Part shown: one piece after another, positions 10,037 to 19,253 of the stretch
Layout of the letters: every line of letters starts with the position of its first letter
Numbering within the stretch: the stretch's first letter is position 1
DNA from: Pelorhabdus rhamnosifermentans
GTDB lineage: Bacteria > Bacillota > Negativicutes > UMGS1260
Assembly: GCF_018835585.1 (NCBI RefSeq)
Contig: NZ_JAHGVE010000002.1
Location: 223,665-287,664, forward strand
Direction: 5' to 3'
Length of the DNA stretch: 64,000 nt
Notes under the pieces: generated by a model
What the model saw: only the letters and a program-made list of their open reading frames with translations
Database searches by the model: none
Told to the model about the DNA's origin: nothing
Translations under genes and position numbers: made by a program

Positions 10037-10921
10037 ATGGTCTTGCACGTTGGCAAAATATTTAGCATTCAACTTACCTTAAATATCTATTTCCTTGGGC
10101 TGCTGTTGTTATTTAGTTTGGCTGGCATGAGTGGTAAGGTTTTGCTAGTGTTTAGTGCTGTCCTGTGGCATGAAGGCGCCCATGCTTTGATGGCCCATTA
10201 TTTGGGCTATCAAGTGAAGGAGATTGAATTATTGCCTTTTGGCGGTGTCGCGCGAATTGAACGATTTAGTGACGTTGCGGCAGGCAGTGAGATACTGATT
10301 GCCGCAGCTGGACCTCTAGCTAGTTTCGTGATGGCTGGAATGAGTTATTTTGCCTGGCTGAAAGGCGGCACAGTAGCAGAGGTGCTGTCTTTTTATTTTT
10401 GGATTCATATGACATTAGCCTTGTTTAATTTACTGCCCGCTTTGCCTCTTGATGGCGGACGTATTTTTCGAGCTGTTCTATCTCTCTTTATTGGTTATCG
10501 TGAGGCTACGCAGTTAGCAGCGCAATTAAGTAAAGTATTTTGTGTATTACTTCTTATGCTGATTGTTTATGAATATTTAAATGTGGGAACAATGAATGTA
10601 ACCTTTCTCATTGCTGCCATTTTTTTGTATCATTCAGCAAAAGGTGAACTTGCTGCTAGCGGTTTTCGGTCCATGCGGCTGCTTGCTTTTAAAAAAGCTT
10701 ATTTAAGTAAGCGAGGATTGCTGCCGACGCAGCATTTTATTGCGCGGCGGCAGCTTACCTTAAAAGAAGTTATTGCTGTTTTTCGCCCGGAACTTTATCA
10801 TGTCGTGATTGTTGTTGATGATGAATTGCAGCCTTGTGGTACTTTAAGTGAGAGTGAAGTATGGCAGGGTATTCAACAACTGGGGATATACGCTTCCCTT
10901 GATAAATTGCTAAAATCTTGA
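10037..10921 (+). CDS. spoIVFB: M50 intramembrane metalloprotease, SpoIVFB-like
   Basis: Polytopic site-2-protease family zinc enzyme. The 294-aa protein has HEGAH at residues 45-49 (zinc ligands and catalytic Glu) and LPLDGG at about 137-142, which supplies the third ligand. In B. subtilis SpoIVFB cleaves pro-sigma-K in the mother cell at a late sporulation stage. The preceding SpoIVFA-like gene (11 bp away) and the syntenic location support the same role, by inference. ATG 10037 follows AAAGGAAGGG; TTG 10043 is an alternative start. Confidence 0.85.
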   Translation: MVLHVGKIFSIQLTLNIYFLGLLLLFSLAGMSGKVLLVFSAVLWHEGAHALMAHYLGYQVKEIELLPFGGVARIERFSDVAAGSEILIAAAGPLASFVMAGMSYFAWLKGGTVAEVLSFYFWIHMTLALFNLLPALPLDGGRIFRAVLSLFIGYREATQLAAQLSKVFCVLLLMLIVYEYLNVGTMNVTFLIAAIFLYHSAKGELAASGFRSMRLLAFKKAYLSKRGLLPTQHFIARRQLTLKEVIAVFRPELYHVVIVVDDELQPCGTLSESEVWQGIQQLGIYASLDKLLKS

Positions 10922-11008
10922 TGAGAGCCTGGTAGCGGCGAAGCAGGATTTATTTGTAAAACGTAGAAGAATAAAGATTACACTATTTGCGAAAATTCGG
11001 AGGTAACT

Positions 11009-12862
11009 ATGATTCATCTAGATCCGGCTATACTTAGTCGTGTAATGAAGCCCGCTCGCTATACAGGTCACGAACTCAATAGCGTAATGAAACCCCATGA
11101 GACAGTTGCCGTGACCTTTGCTCTGGCATTTCCTGATGTCTATGAAGTGGGGATGTCTTACCTTGGTTATAAAATTCTCTACTCAATACTAAATAAACGT
11201 ACGGATACAGCAGCTGAGCGAGTCTTCGCACCTTGGGTGGACATGGAGCAGGAAATGCGTCAAGCTAAGATTCCGCTGTTCAGTCATGAAACATTTACGC
11301 CACTCGCTGAATTTGATCTTGTGGGCTTTACTTTACAATATGAAATGAGTTATACCAATATATTAAATATGCTGGATCTTGGCGGTATTCCGCTTTTAAC
11401 AAAAGATCGTAAACAAGGACAGCCTTTTGTTGTTGCTGGGGGACCTGGGGTTTATAATGTGGAGCCCCTAGCCGATTTTTTTGATTTTGTCATTGTTGGT
11501 GAAGGCGAAGAGATTATTGAAGAAATTGTTGATACCTATAAGTGCTGGAGAGAAGCTGGAGAGCAGGGAGGACGCAAGGAATTTCTACTTGCCGTAAGTA
11601 AGATCAGTGGTATTTATGTACCCTCTTTTTATGATGTGACCTATGAAACGAACGGCACCATTCACTCTGTATCGTCAAATGAACCGACAGCTCCCGCTAT
11701 TGTACATAAGCGAATTGTAAAAGACTTAGAGTCTATTTCTTATCCCGTTAAACCGATTGTTCCTTATACGGAGATTGTTCATGACCGGATTATGCTGGAA
11801 CTCTTCCGGGGCTGTACGCGCGGTTGTCGGTTTTGCCAAGCGGGTATTTTGTATCGCCCCGTGAGGGAGCGGACTGTTGATACGCTTGTAAAAATTGCTA
11901 GACAGCAAGTTGATGCTACTGGCTATAATGAAATTTCTTTAACGTCCTTAAGTTCAGCCGATTATTCTAAACTTCCGGAACTTATTGATCGTTTAACAGC
12001 GGAACTGAAGGATGATAGGGTCAGTGTTTCTCTGCCGTCTTTGCGTATTGACAGCTTTTCTATTGAGCTTGCCCAGAAGGTGCAGCAGGTCCGTAAAAGT
12101 GGCCTTACTTTTGCGCCTGAGGCTGGGACGCAACGGTTACGCGATGTTATTAACAAGGGCGTTACAGAAGAAAATTTAATCGAAGCTGTGGGGGCCGCTT
12201 TTCGTTCAGGTTGGACAAGCGTTAAGCTGTACTTTATGATTGGGTTGCCAACTGAAACGGATGAGGATATCGAGGGGATTGCCGACTTGGCCCAGCGTGT
12301 AGTGAAACTTTTCAGTGAGATTCGGGGACGACGTGGCGTGAAGGTGACTGTTAGTGTTTCATCTTTCGTGCCGAAGGCCCATACTGCTTTTCAGTGGTTT
12401 GGACAAGATTCTTTAGAAGAACTGGAACGCAAGCAGCACTATCTAAGGTCTTTAATTAAAGATAAAAGTATTGCCTATCACTATCATGATGCCAGAGTGA
12501 GTGTGCTTGAAGGGGTTTTCGCGCGGGGCGATCGAAGACTCGGCGAGGTTCTCCTCAAAGCTTGGCGTGCGGGTGCGAAATTTGACAGCTGGTCGGAGCA
12601 TTTCCATTATGAGATTTGGCAGCAGGCGTTTATCGACTGTAAGATCGATCCGGCTTTTTATGCTCATCGCGACAGGGACCTTATGGAAGTCTTACCTTGG
12701 GAATATGTCAGTCCCGCTGTGACCAAAAAATATTTGGCAAAGGAATATAGAGAGGCCGTGGCTGGTGCCTTTACTAGTGATTGCCGCACAGACGTCTGCG
12801 GCGTTTGTGGCGTCTGCCAGCAGCTTAATGCAGCCGTCATTGATTGGAGTGACTCCCTATGA
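11009..12862 (+). CDS. TIGR03960-type B12-binding-like radical SAM protein
   Basis: The 617-aa protein has an N-terminal cobalamin-binding-like domain (about 20-190, ending GEGEEIIEEIVDTY) and a radical SAM core with the cluster motif CTRGCRFC at about 268-275. The C-terminus is cysteine-rich (CRTDVCGVCGVCQQ). This family is commonly encoded next to a DUF2344 protein and rng/rplU in Firmicutes; its substrate is not established. It overlaps the next gene by 4 bp (ATGA). Confidence 0.88.
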   Translation: MIHLDPAILSRVMKPARYTGHELNSVMKPHETVAVTFALAFPDVYEVGMSYLGYKILYSILNKRTDTAAERVFAPWVDMEQEMRQAKIPLFSHETFTPLAEFDLVGFTLQYEMSYTNILNMLDLGGIPLLTKDRKQGQPFVVAGGPGVYNVEPLADFFDFVIVGEGEEIIEEIVDTYKCWREAGEQGGRKEFLLAVSKISGIYVPSFYDVTYETNGTIHSVSSNEPTAPAIVHKRIVKDLESISYPVKPIVPYTEIVHDRIMLELFRGCTRGCRFCQAGILYRPVRERTVDTLVKIARQQVDATGYNEISLTSLSSADYSKLPELIDRLTAELKDDRVSVSLPSLRIDSFSIELAQKVQQVRKSGLTFAPEAGTQRLRDVINKGVTEENLIEAVGAAFRSGWTSVKLYFMIGLPTETDEDIEGIADLAQRVVKLFSEIRGRRGVKVTVSVSSFVPKAHTAFQWFGQDSLEELERKQHYLRSLIKDKSIAYHYHDARVSVLEGVFARGDRRLGEVLLKAWRAGAKFDSWSEHFHYEIWQQAFIDCKIDPAFYAHRDRDLMEVLPWEYVSPAVTKKYLAKEYREAVAGAFTSDCRTDVCGVCGVCQQLNAAVIDWSDSL

Positions 12863-13554
12863 AGATTCGAATGAAGATTACGAAAGAAGAAGAAATTCGT
12901 TTTATTTCCCATCTGGATTATACACGTACTATAGAGCGAGCTGTTCGCCGGGCTAAATTATCTGCGGCTTATTCAGAGGGATTTAATCCGCATATGAAAT
13001 TTTCCTTTGCTTCCGCCCTTGCTGTTGGTGTGACAAGTTCGGCTGAGTATATGGATTTAGAGCTTGCGACAGATACGGAACTTGCTACGATTATGAGGCA
13101 GTTGCGTCAGGCTTTTCCTGTTGGCATCACGGTGAAGGACTCCCAAGTGATGATAGGAACTGTTAAGGCTTTGATGGCTGTTGTGAATTTGGCTACTTAT
13201 GAGATGACTTGGCTGATGAGTGACGGAATATCAGAAGCTGATCTTCAGCAGTCACTGGATTTATTTGACCAAGAGGCGATTGCTATCTATGTCAAGCAAA
13301 CTCCGAAAGGCGTGCGCGAGATTGATATTAAGGAATTTGTTGCTGCACCGCCTGTTCTTCATGTCGAGGGGGATAAAATCTGCTTACAGCTTCAATTGCA
13401 TATCAAGCCCACTGGCAGTGTGAAGCCGACAGATATGCTTGAACTATTGATACACAAGTACCAGTTGCCTGCTTTCGCACGTGCAGCGCTTATTGAGCGG
13501 ACAGGATTATTTATTAGCAATAAGGGACGCTTGTTAACCCCACTAGAACTGTAG
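12859..13554 (+). CDS. TIGR03936 (DUF2344) protein, partner of the radical SAM protein
   Basis: The 231-aa protein begins with the family pattern KEEEIRFISHLDYTRTIERAVRRA and continues with SEGFNPHMKFSFASALAVG. It is translationally coupled to the upstream radical SAM gene; in some species the two are fused. The function is unknown, and a joint RNA-modification role is a guess from the neighbourhood of rng and rplU. rng begins 15 bp downstream. Confidence 0.88.
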   Translation: MKIRMKITKEEEIRFISHLDYTRTIERAVRRAKLSAAYSEGFNPHMKFSFASALAVGVTSSAEYMDLELATDTELATIMRQLRQAFPVGITVKDSQVMIGTVKALMAVVNLATYEMTWLMSDGISEADLQQSLDLFDQEAIAIYVKQTPKGVREIDIKEFVAAPPVLHVEGDKICLQLQLHIKPTGSVKPTDMLELLIHKYQLPAFARAALIERTGLFISNKGRLLTPLEL

Positions 13555-13569
13555 AGGAGGTGAGGGTCT

Positions 13570-14979
13570 GTGACAAAGCAAATTGTTGTCAATGTTGTAC
13601 CAGAAGAAACACGAATGGCCCTCGTTGAGGATGGGGACATGATGGAAGCTGCTGTGGAACGGACGGCAGCGGGGCATTTAGTCGGTAATATTTATAAAGG
13701 TAAAGTTAAAAATGTGTTACCTGGTATGCAAGCAGCTTTTATTGATATTGGCCGTGATAGAAATGCCTTTTTATACATTGATGATGTTATTCATCTAACA
13801 GTCGGTCAGGATATGATGATTCAAATTTTAAAAGATGAAATTGGTACCAAAGGGCCGAGAGCCACAACGCGCTTATCTCTACCTGGTCGTTATGTTGTTC
13901 TAATGCCTACTTCTACTTATGTGGGCATTTCCCGCCGCATTGAAAATCCCGTGGAACGAGAACGACTGAAAAATCTAGCTGAAGAACTCAAACCCGCGGA
14001 TATGGGCGTTATTGTTCGGACTGTAGCCGAAAATCAAAGCGAGGAAGTCCTTGCTAAAGATATCCTTTATCTCGTCAATCTCTGGCATTCCATTACAGTG
14101 CGGGCCAAAATATCCAAGTCGCCAACCTTGTTATACTGTGATGCCGATCTTGTCATTCGTTTGGTTCGCGATTTGCTTGCTGCCGATACAGATGAATTTA
14201 TTGTAGATCAGCCCTTAGCCTATGATCGTGTTGTTGAACTTGTAAAATTTACATCGCCTGACCTTGTTGATCGCGTGAAGCTCTATGATAGAGCTGAAGA
14301 TATTTTTGCCTTCTATGGCTTGGAGCAGGAATTAGACAAAATTGGCCAACGTAATATTGTTTTAAAATCAGGCGGTTATATTGTTATCGATAAAACGGAA
14401 GCTTTAACTGTCATTGATGTCAATACAGGAAAGTTTGTCGGTAAAACCAGTTTAGCTGATACAGTTCTTACAACTAATCTTGAGGCAGCTGAAGAAATTG
14501 CACGCCAACTGCGGCTCAGGGATATTGGTGGTATTATTATTATTGATTTTATTGATATGGATCGTCCCAGTGATCAACAAGCTGTGCTTTTAGCGCTCGA
14601 GGGATATTTAAAAAAAGACCGGACAAAAACCAATGTTTTAGGGCTTACGGCCTTAGGATTGGTAGAAATGACGCGAAAAAAAGCAAGGCAAAATCTCGAA
14701 ATGACGCTCTATGCCGATTGTCCTTGTTGTCATGGCTGCGGGAGAATTCAGTCTCCTGAGACTGTGACTATACAGGTACATCGTGCATTACGAAAACTGG
14801 CGGGAGAGACTAAATTAAGTCATACGCTTAGAGTGCAGGTTCATCCCACGGTGGCAGAGATTTTAGGCGAAAAGGCGAGTCTAGCTCAGCTGGAAAAATA
14901 CCTAGCAAGGGAAATTATTATTGAGGCCGTGTCGACAATGGATTTTGAAGCTTTCTCCATTTTGCATGAAAAAGATTAA
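13570..14979 (+). CDS. rng: Ribonuclease G (Rne/Rng family)
   Basis: Single-strand-specific endoribonuclease for rRNA maturation and mRNA turnover. The 469-aa protein has an embedded S1 domain (about 37-120, GNIYKGKVKNVLPGMQAAFIDIG), the DNase I-like catalytic core with VIDVNTGKFVG and IIIIDFIDM, and the zinc-link CPCCHGCGRI at about 385. It starts at GTG 13570 after GAGGAGGTGAGG. It lacks the long C-terminal scaffold of RNase E, so it is RNase G type. Confidence 0.95.
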   Translation: MTKQIVVNVVPEETRMALVEDGDMMEAAVERTAAGHLVGNIYKGKVKNVLPGMQAAFIDIGRDRNAFLYIDDVIHLTVGQDMMIQILKDEIGTKGPRATTRLSLPGRYVVLMPTSTYVGISRRIENPVERERLKNLAEELKPADMGVIVRTVAENQSEEVLAKDILYLVNLWHSITVRAKISKSPTLLYCDADLVIRLVRDLLAADTDEFIVDQPLAYDRVVELVKFTSPDLVDRVKLYDRAEDIFAFYGLEQELDKIGQRNIVLKSGGYIVIDKTEALTVIDVNTGKFVGKTSLADTVLTTNLEAAEEIARQLRLRDIGGIIIIDFIDMDRPSDQQAVLLALEGYLKKDRTKTNVLGLTALGLVEMTRKKARQNLEMTLYADCPCCHGCGRIQSPETVTIQVHRALRKLAGETKLSHTLRVQVHPTVAEILGEKASLAQLEKYLAREIIIEAVSTMDFEAFSILHEKD

Positions 14980-14992
14980 ATATTAGTTAACA

Positions 14993-15021
14993 TTGACAAA
15001 GAAAAAGCCTTGTGTTAGAAT
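14993..15021 (+). promoter_or_regulatory. Promoter of the rplU-prp-rpmA operon
   Basis: A perfect -35 TTGACA (14993-14998) and a -10 TAGAAT (15016-15021) are separated by 17 bp. The start of rplU lies about 110 nt downstream, leaving room for a structured leader. Confidence 0.85.
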
Positions 15022-15027
15022 TTAAAT

Positions 15028-15125
15028 CTGTAGACGGCTGCTATTTAGTCGCTCTCCTAAACCGCTCGAAGAAGGTTTTAAATCCGCATGGTACCACATT
15101 CGGCGAGTTCGATTTCAAGGGAGGT
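15028..15125 (+). ncRNA. L21 (rplU) mRNA leader
   Basis: About 100 nt between the promoter and the rplU ribosome binding site fits the size and position of the L21 leader seen in Firmicutes, which is thought to mediate autoregulation by L21. I infer it from position, length and short self-complementary stretches; I could not align it to the covariance model. Confidence 0.55.
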
Positions 15126-15132
15126 GTATTTT

Positions 15133-15444
15133 ATGTACGCAATTATCCAAACAGGTGGAAAGCAATATCGTGTAGCTGAAGGCGATGTCATTTCTGTTGA
15201 GAAATTAGAGATTGCTGATGGTGAAGCCGTTGTTTTTGATTCTGTCTTAACAGTTGTCAAAGAAGGCGAAGTTGTTATTGGCAAGCCTCTTGTTGCTGGC
15301 GCGAAAGTATCAGGCAAGGTTGTGGATCATGGCAAAGAAAAGAAGATTTTAGTCTTCAGATATAAAGCCAAATCCAATTATCGTCGTCGTCAGGGCCATC
15401 GTCAACCTTTTACAAAGGTTGTTATTGAAAAAATCGAAGCGTAA
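15133..15444 (+). CDS. rplU: 50S ribosomal protein L21
   Basis: The 103-aa L21 begins [18 protein letters not shown] and ends with the rRNA-binding segment [19 protein letters not shown]. An in-frame ATG at 15088 exists, but GGGAGGTG at 15119-15125 and the family N-terminus place the start at ATG 15133. It overlaps prp by one base. Confidence 0.98.
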   Translation: MYAIIQTGGKQYRVAEGDVISVEKLEIADGEAVVFDSVLTVVKEGEVVIGKPLVAGAKVSGKVVDHGKEKKILVFRYKAKSNYRRRQGHRQPFTKVVIEKIEA

Positions 15445-15761
15445 TGATTACGATAGAAATTTTCTTTTTCGGTAAATATATTACTCGTATGCGAGTAACG
15501 GGTCATGCCGGAACAGCGCCTCATGGACAAGATATTGTATGTGCAGGTGTTTCGGCTTTAACTCAGTCGGCGGTTCTAGGGCTTGAGAGTCATTTAAATC
15601 GCGAATTGTCTCTTACAGTAGCGAACGGTAAGCTTGATTGTGCACTCGTTGAAGAACCTGATTCTTTATCTGAGGCCATTTTGTCCACTATGCTACTAGG
15701 ACTCAGAGAAATTGCTAAGTTAAATCCAAAAAGTGTTCGCATTGAAGAGTGCAGGAGGTGA
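15444..15761 (+). CDS. prp: Ribosomal-processing cysteine protease Prp
   Basis: Cleaves the N-terminal extension of L27 before ribosome assembly in Firmicutes. The 105-aa product has the catalytic pair in GHAGTAP (His21) and DIVCAGVSAL (Cys33), matching the His/Cys dyad of the YsxB family. It lies between rplU and rpmA, as in B. subtilis and Staphylococcus, and its substrate is encoded 6 bp downstream. Confidence 0.95.
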   Translation: MITIEIFFFGKYITRMRVTGHAGTAPHGQDIVCAGVSALTQSAVLGLESHLNRELSLTVANGKLDCALVEEPDSLSEAILSTMLLGLREIAKLNPKSVRIEECRR

Positions 15762-15767
15762 AAAAAC

Positions 15768-16058
15768 ATGTTTACTTTTGACTTACAGTTATTTGCTCAT
15801 AAAAAAGGTGTCAGCAGTACCCGTAATGGTCGTGACAGTGCCGCTCAGCGCTTAGGTGTTAAGAGCCAGGCAGGTCAGCTTGTTACAGCTGGAAGCATTT
15901 TGGTTCGTCAAAGAGGTACGCATTTTTATCCTGGTAAAAATGTCGGTATTGGCAGCGATGATACGCTATTTGCTAAGATTGAAGGAAAAGTTGCTTTTGA
16001 ACGCAAAGGCCGTGTAAACAGACAAATTAGTGTTTACAAGGTAGAAGAAGCAATGTAA
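15768..16058 (+). CDS. rpmA: 50S ribosomal protein L27 with Prp-cleaved N-terminal extension
   Basis: The 96-aa L27 starts [14 protein letters not shown]. The first nine residues form the Firmicute-type propeptide; Prp cuts between Phe9 and Ala10 to expose the mature N-terminus that reaches the peptidyl-transferase centre. The rest is canonical L27 ([16 protein letters not shown]). AGGAGGTG precedes the ATG, and a terminator follows. Confidence 0.98.
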   Translation: MFTFDLQLFAHKKGVSSTRNGRDSAAQRLGVKSQAGQLVTAGSILVRQRGTHFYPGKNVGIGSDDTLFAKIEGKVAFERKGRVNRQISVYKVEEAM

Positions 16059-16070
16059 TACTTTAAAATG

Positions 16071-16107
16071 AGTGCCTGCGACTTGTATAGTTGCAGGCTA
16101 TTTTTTT
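16071..16107 (+). terminator. Terminator after rpmA
   Basis: Stem TGCCTGCGACT with AGTTGCAGGCTA (short loop TGTAT) is followed by seven T residues. It separates the ribosomal operon from the spo0B-like gene. Confidence 0.85.
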
Positions 16108-16176
16108 GTTTGTAACAGGAGTTTATTACTTTGGAAGCGAAAAAACCTATATTGACCTAAAGTAGGGGGCTAGGGT

Positions 16177-16404
16177 ATGGAACAATCAACGCCTGACGTA
16201 ATTTGTCCAGCGATTATTAGGATGCTTCGCGCTCAACGTCACGATTTTGTTAATCATATTCAAGTGGCTCATGCCTTACTTCAACTTGGTAAGGTGGATC
16301 AGGCTAAAGATTATCTAGAGAGTGTAGCTAAAAATACGGATATGGTGGCTGAAACTCTGCGTCTCCATGCTAAAGAAGGTGCTTGTCACCTCAAGGACGA
16401 GTGA
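16177..16404 (+). CDS. spo0B: Short Spo0B-like phosphotransferase helical domain protein
   Basis: The 75-aa product matches only the Spo0B helical-hairpin domain: MLRAQRHDFVNHIQV contains His22, which aligns with the phosphorylated histidine of B. subtilis Spo0B, and a second helix (QAKDYLESVAKNTDMVAETLRLH) completes the hairpin. The roughly 100-residue C-terminal ATPase-like domain of Spo0B is absent, with a clean stop. Its location between rpmA and obgE is exactly that of spo0B. It could dimerise and relay phosphate in sporulation initiation, or be a remnant. The symbol is by synteny. Confidence 0.75.
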   Translation: MEQSTPDVICPAIIRMLRAQRHDFVNHIQVAHALLQLGKVDQAKDYLESVAKNTDMVAETLRLHAKEGACHLKDE

Positions 16405-16497
16405 TAAAAAAGCATGATTTCGTAAATATTACATAAGTAGGCAAGCCTTAGGCATCTGCCATTGCGTCCTGAAAAGTGTAACAAAGGAGACTGATTT

Positions 16498-17769
16498 ATG
16501 TTTATTGATAAAGCAAAAGTAGCTGTAGAAGCCGGTGATGGGGGGAATGGAATCGCTAGTTTTCGCCGGGAAAAATTCGTAGCTTCAGGCGGTCCAAACG
16601 GTGGTGATGGCGGTCGGGGTGGCAATATTGTTTTTATTGTTGATAACAATCTGAACACGCTCATTGATTTTCGCTATCGGCGTAAGTTTAAGGCCGCACG
16701 GGGGGATAATGGGCAAAAAAATAATATGTACGGTCGGAGCGCGGAAGATACCTTTGTGAAAGTGCCAAGCGGGACTTTAGTGAAGGATGAAGAAACAGGT
16801 CATGTTATTGCAGATCTGACAGAAGTAGGACAAACCGTGATTGTAGCGAAAGGCGGTCGTGGCGGTCGTGGCAATTCTCATTTTGTGAGCAGTACCCATC
16901 AAGCACCGACATTTTGCGAAAAAGGTGAGCCAGGTGAACATCGCAGTGTTATACTTGAACTAAAATTACTGGCTGATATTGGTTTAGTAGGATACCCGAG
17001 TGTTGGAAAGTCCAGCATCCTTGCCAGTGTGTCAGCAGCGAAACCGGAAATTGCAGCTTATCATTTTACCACACTTGTACCTGTACTGGGTGTAGTCAGT
17101 TTGAAGGAAGGCGCAAACTTCGTTTTGGCTGATATTCCGGGACTTATCGAAGGCGCTCATGAAGGCGCAGGGCTTGGTCACGAATTTTTACGACATGTAG
17201 AGAGAACAAAAGTACTTATTCATGTGTTGGATATTTCAGGGCAAGAAGGTCGTGATCCCATTGTTGACTTTCAGAAAATTAATGAAGAACTAAAGCTTTA
17301 TAGTGAGAAACTAGCGCGGCGTCCGCAGCTCATTGCTGCGAATAAAATGGATTTGCCTGAAGCCCAGGAAAATATTGAGCGGGTTACAGCCTATTTAGAG
17401 AAGCAGGGACATGAGATTTTTCCTGTTTCCGCTGCAACAGGGGAAGGTTTGCAGCCTCTCCTTTGGCGTGCTTATCAGTTGCTTCAAGACTATGTTGAAG
17501 CAACTGATACAAGTAGTGAGACTGTTGTTTATCAAGCTAAGCCAGCAGATGAAATTACTATTTCCCGGACAGATGACGGAGCCTTTGTTGTATCAGGTAG
17601 GGATATTGAAAAACTTGTTGCCATGATTAATTTTGATAATGATGAAGGTTTGCGTAGATTCCAACTGACCTGGCGACGTTTGGGTCTTGATGAGCGTTTA
17701 AAGGAACGGGGTATTAAGGAAGGCAATACTGTTCGCATTAGCGATATGGAGTTTGAATATAAAGAGTAG
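16498..17769 (+). CDS. obgE: GTPase ObgE/CgtA
   Basis: Ribosome-associated GTPase involved in 50S assembly and stress responses, and needed for sporulation in B. subtilis. The 423-aa protein has the glycine-rich Obg fold (1-158, GDGGNGIASFRREKF), a G domain with GYPSVGKSS, DIPGL and NKMD, and a C-terminal OCT domain (about 345-423). CAAAGGAG precedes the ATG. Confidence 0.97.
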   Translation: MFIDKAKVAVEAGDGGNGIASFRREKFVASGGPNGGDGGRGGNIVFIVDNNLNTLIDFRYRRKFKAARGDNGQKNNMYGRSAEDTFVKVPSGTLVKDEETGHVIADLTEVGQTVIVAKGGRGGRGNSHFVSSTHQAPTFCEKGEPGEHRSVILELKLLADIGLVGYPSVGKSSILASVSAAKPEIAAYHFTTLVPVLGVVSLKEGANFVLADIPGLIEGAHEGAGLGHEFLRHVERTKVLIHVLDISGQEGRDPIVDFQKINEELKLYSEKLARRPQLIAANKMDLPEAQENIERVTAYLEKQGHEIFPVSAATGEGLQPLLWRAYQLLQDYVEATDTSSETVVYQAKPADEITISRTDDGAFVVSGRDIEKLVAMINFDNDEGLRRFQLTWRRLGLDERLKERGIKEGNTVRISDMEFEYKE

Positions 17770-17779
17770 GTGGAGAAGA

Positions 17780-18085
17780 ATGTCAGAATTAATCCTATTA
17801 ACAGGTAAACAAAAACGTCATTTACGATCCCTTGGTATGACGCTTGATGCAGTTGTGCAATTAGGCAAGGGAGGGCTTACGAAAGCCATTATTGACAGTG
17901 CCAATGATGTTGTGACTGCCCGCGAGTTAATTAAAGTAAAAGTGCTTACAAATAGTCCGATTGAGCCAAATGATGCTGTTTATGCCTTAGGGGAAGCCCT
18001 TCAAGCTAGTGTGGTACAGGTAATTGGTAGAAATGGTCTGCTTTATCGGCCAAATCCGGATAAACCTGTCATTACCTTGCCTTAA
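17780..18085 (+). CDS. yhbY: YhbY-type CRM-domain RNA-binding protein
   Basis: The 101-aa CRM-domain protein begins LTGKQKRHLRSLGMTLDAVVQLGKGGLT and contains the family loop IGRNGLLYR. YhbY associates with pre-50S particles. An in-frame ATG at 17753 lies inside obgE; the ribosome binding site GTGGAG just before ATG 17780 decides the start. Confidence 0.93.
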   Translation: MSELILLTGKQKRHLRSLGMTLDAVVQLGKGGLTKAIIDSANDVVTARELIKVKVLTNSPIEPNDAVYALGEALQASVVQVIGRNGLLYRPNPDKPVITLP

Positions 18086-18115
18086 CAAAAATAGGCGGTT
18101 TGGAGGAGAACTTCC

Positions 18116-19243
18116 ATGTTAACGAGAGAAAATTTATCTTGTGCAAAGCGTATTGTTGTGAAACTCGGCACAAGTACACTTACACATGCGAATGGCAAAT
18201 TAAATCTGCTTCGTATTGAAAAGTTAATCCGTGAATTATCAGATCTTCACAATCAAGGCAAAGAGATCATTCTTGTCACATCAGGAGCAGTAGGTGTGGG
18301 AATGGATCGGTTGGGACTTATGGAAAAGCCGAAAACCATTCCGGAAAAGCAGGCTGCTGCGGCTGTGGGACAGGGTATTTTAATGCATATTTATGAAAAG
18401 CTTTTTAGTGAATATGGACAAACGGTGGCGCAAGTACTCTTAACGCGGGCTGATTCAGTCAATCGCCAGCGGTATGCCAATTCCCGCAACAGTTTGTTAA
18501 CTTTGTTGAAACTCGGCGTGATTCCTGTAATTAACGAAAATGATGCTGTTGCTGTAGATGAATTGAAGATCGGGGATAATGATACTTTATCAGCTACTGT
18601 GGCCGGACTCGTTGATGCCGATTTGCTAGTCATTTTGTCTGATGTGGAAGGGGTCTATACAGATAATCCGAGTAAGAATCCGGCTGCTAAGCTGATTGAG
18701 CTTATTACGGATATTACGCCGGAAATAGAATCTCTGTCAGGTGAACCAGGGTCGCTGCGCGGCACAGGCGGCATGTATACGAAGATTCAAGCTGGCAAGA
18801 TTGCCATGAGCTCCGGTGTGGCCATGGTTATTGCCTTAAGTAGCCGTGAGGAAGTTTTGCGTCGTATTTTAAGCGGAGAAGCTGTGGGGACACTTTTTTT
18901 GTCTAAAGAAAATGCCCTTCATGTTCGGAAACGTTGGCTTGCGTTTGGTTCACGTCTGCATGGATCTGTTACGATTGACAAGGGCTGTGAACAAGCTTTG
19001 CTTGAAGATGGATCAAGTCTGCTTTCTGCAGGTATTACAGCTGTTGAAGGAGATTTTGAGCAGGGAAATACGATTCGCGTTTTTACAACGAACGAGCAAG
19101 AAATTGCTCGTGGTTTAGTCAACTACTCTGCAGCTGACGTAGAAAAAATTAAAGGCCGTCATACCGATGAAATTGCTGATATATTAGGAAATAAGCCTTA
19201 TGATGAAATTATTCATCGTGACAATTTAGCTTTGCTTGTGTGA
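18116..19243 (+). CDS. proB: Glutamate 5-kinase (with PUA domain)
   Basis: First step of proline synthesis: phosphorylates glutamate to glutamyl-5-phosphate. The 375-aa product has an amino-acid kinase domain (VVKLGTSTLT at about 13-22, LVTSGAVGVG, GDNDTLSATVA) and a C-terminal PUA domain (about 275-355) typical of the feedback-inhibited long form. proA follows 10 bp downstream. Confidence 0.96.
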   Translation: MLTRENLSCAKRIVVKLGTSTLTHANGKLNLLRIEKLIRELSDLHNQGKEIILVTSGAVGVGMDRLGLMEKPKTIPEKQAAAAVGQGILMHIYEKLFSEYGQTVAQVLLTRADSVNRQRYANSRNSLLTLLKLGVIPVINENDAVAVDELKIGDNDTLSATVAGLVDADLLVILSDVEGVYTDNPSKNPAAKLIELITDITPEIESLSGEPGSLRGTGGMYTKIQAGKIAMSSGVAMVIALSSREEVLRRILSGEAVGTLFLSKENALHVRKRWLAFGSRLHGSVTIDKGCEQALLEDGSSLLSAGITAVEGDFEQGNTIRVFTTNEQEIARGLVNYSAADVEKIKGRHTDEIADILGNKPYDEIIHRDNLALLV

Positions 19244-19253
19244 GGGGGACAAT

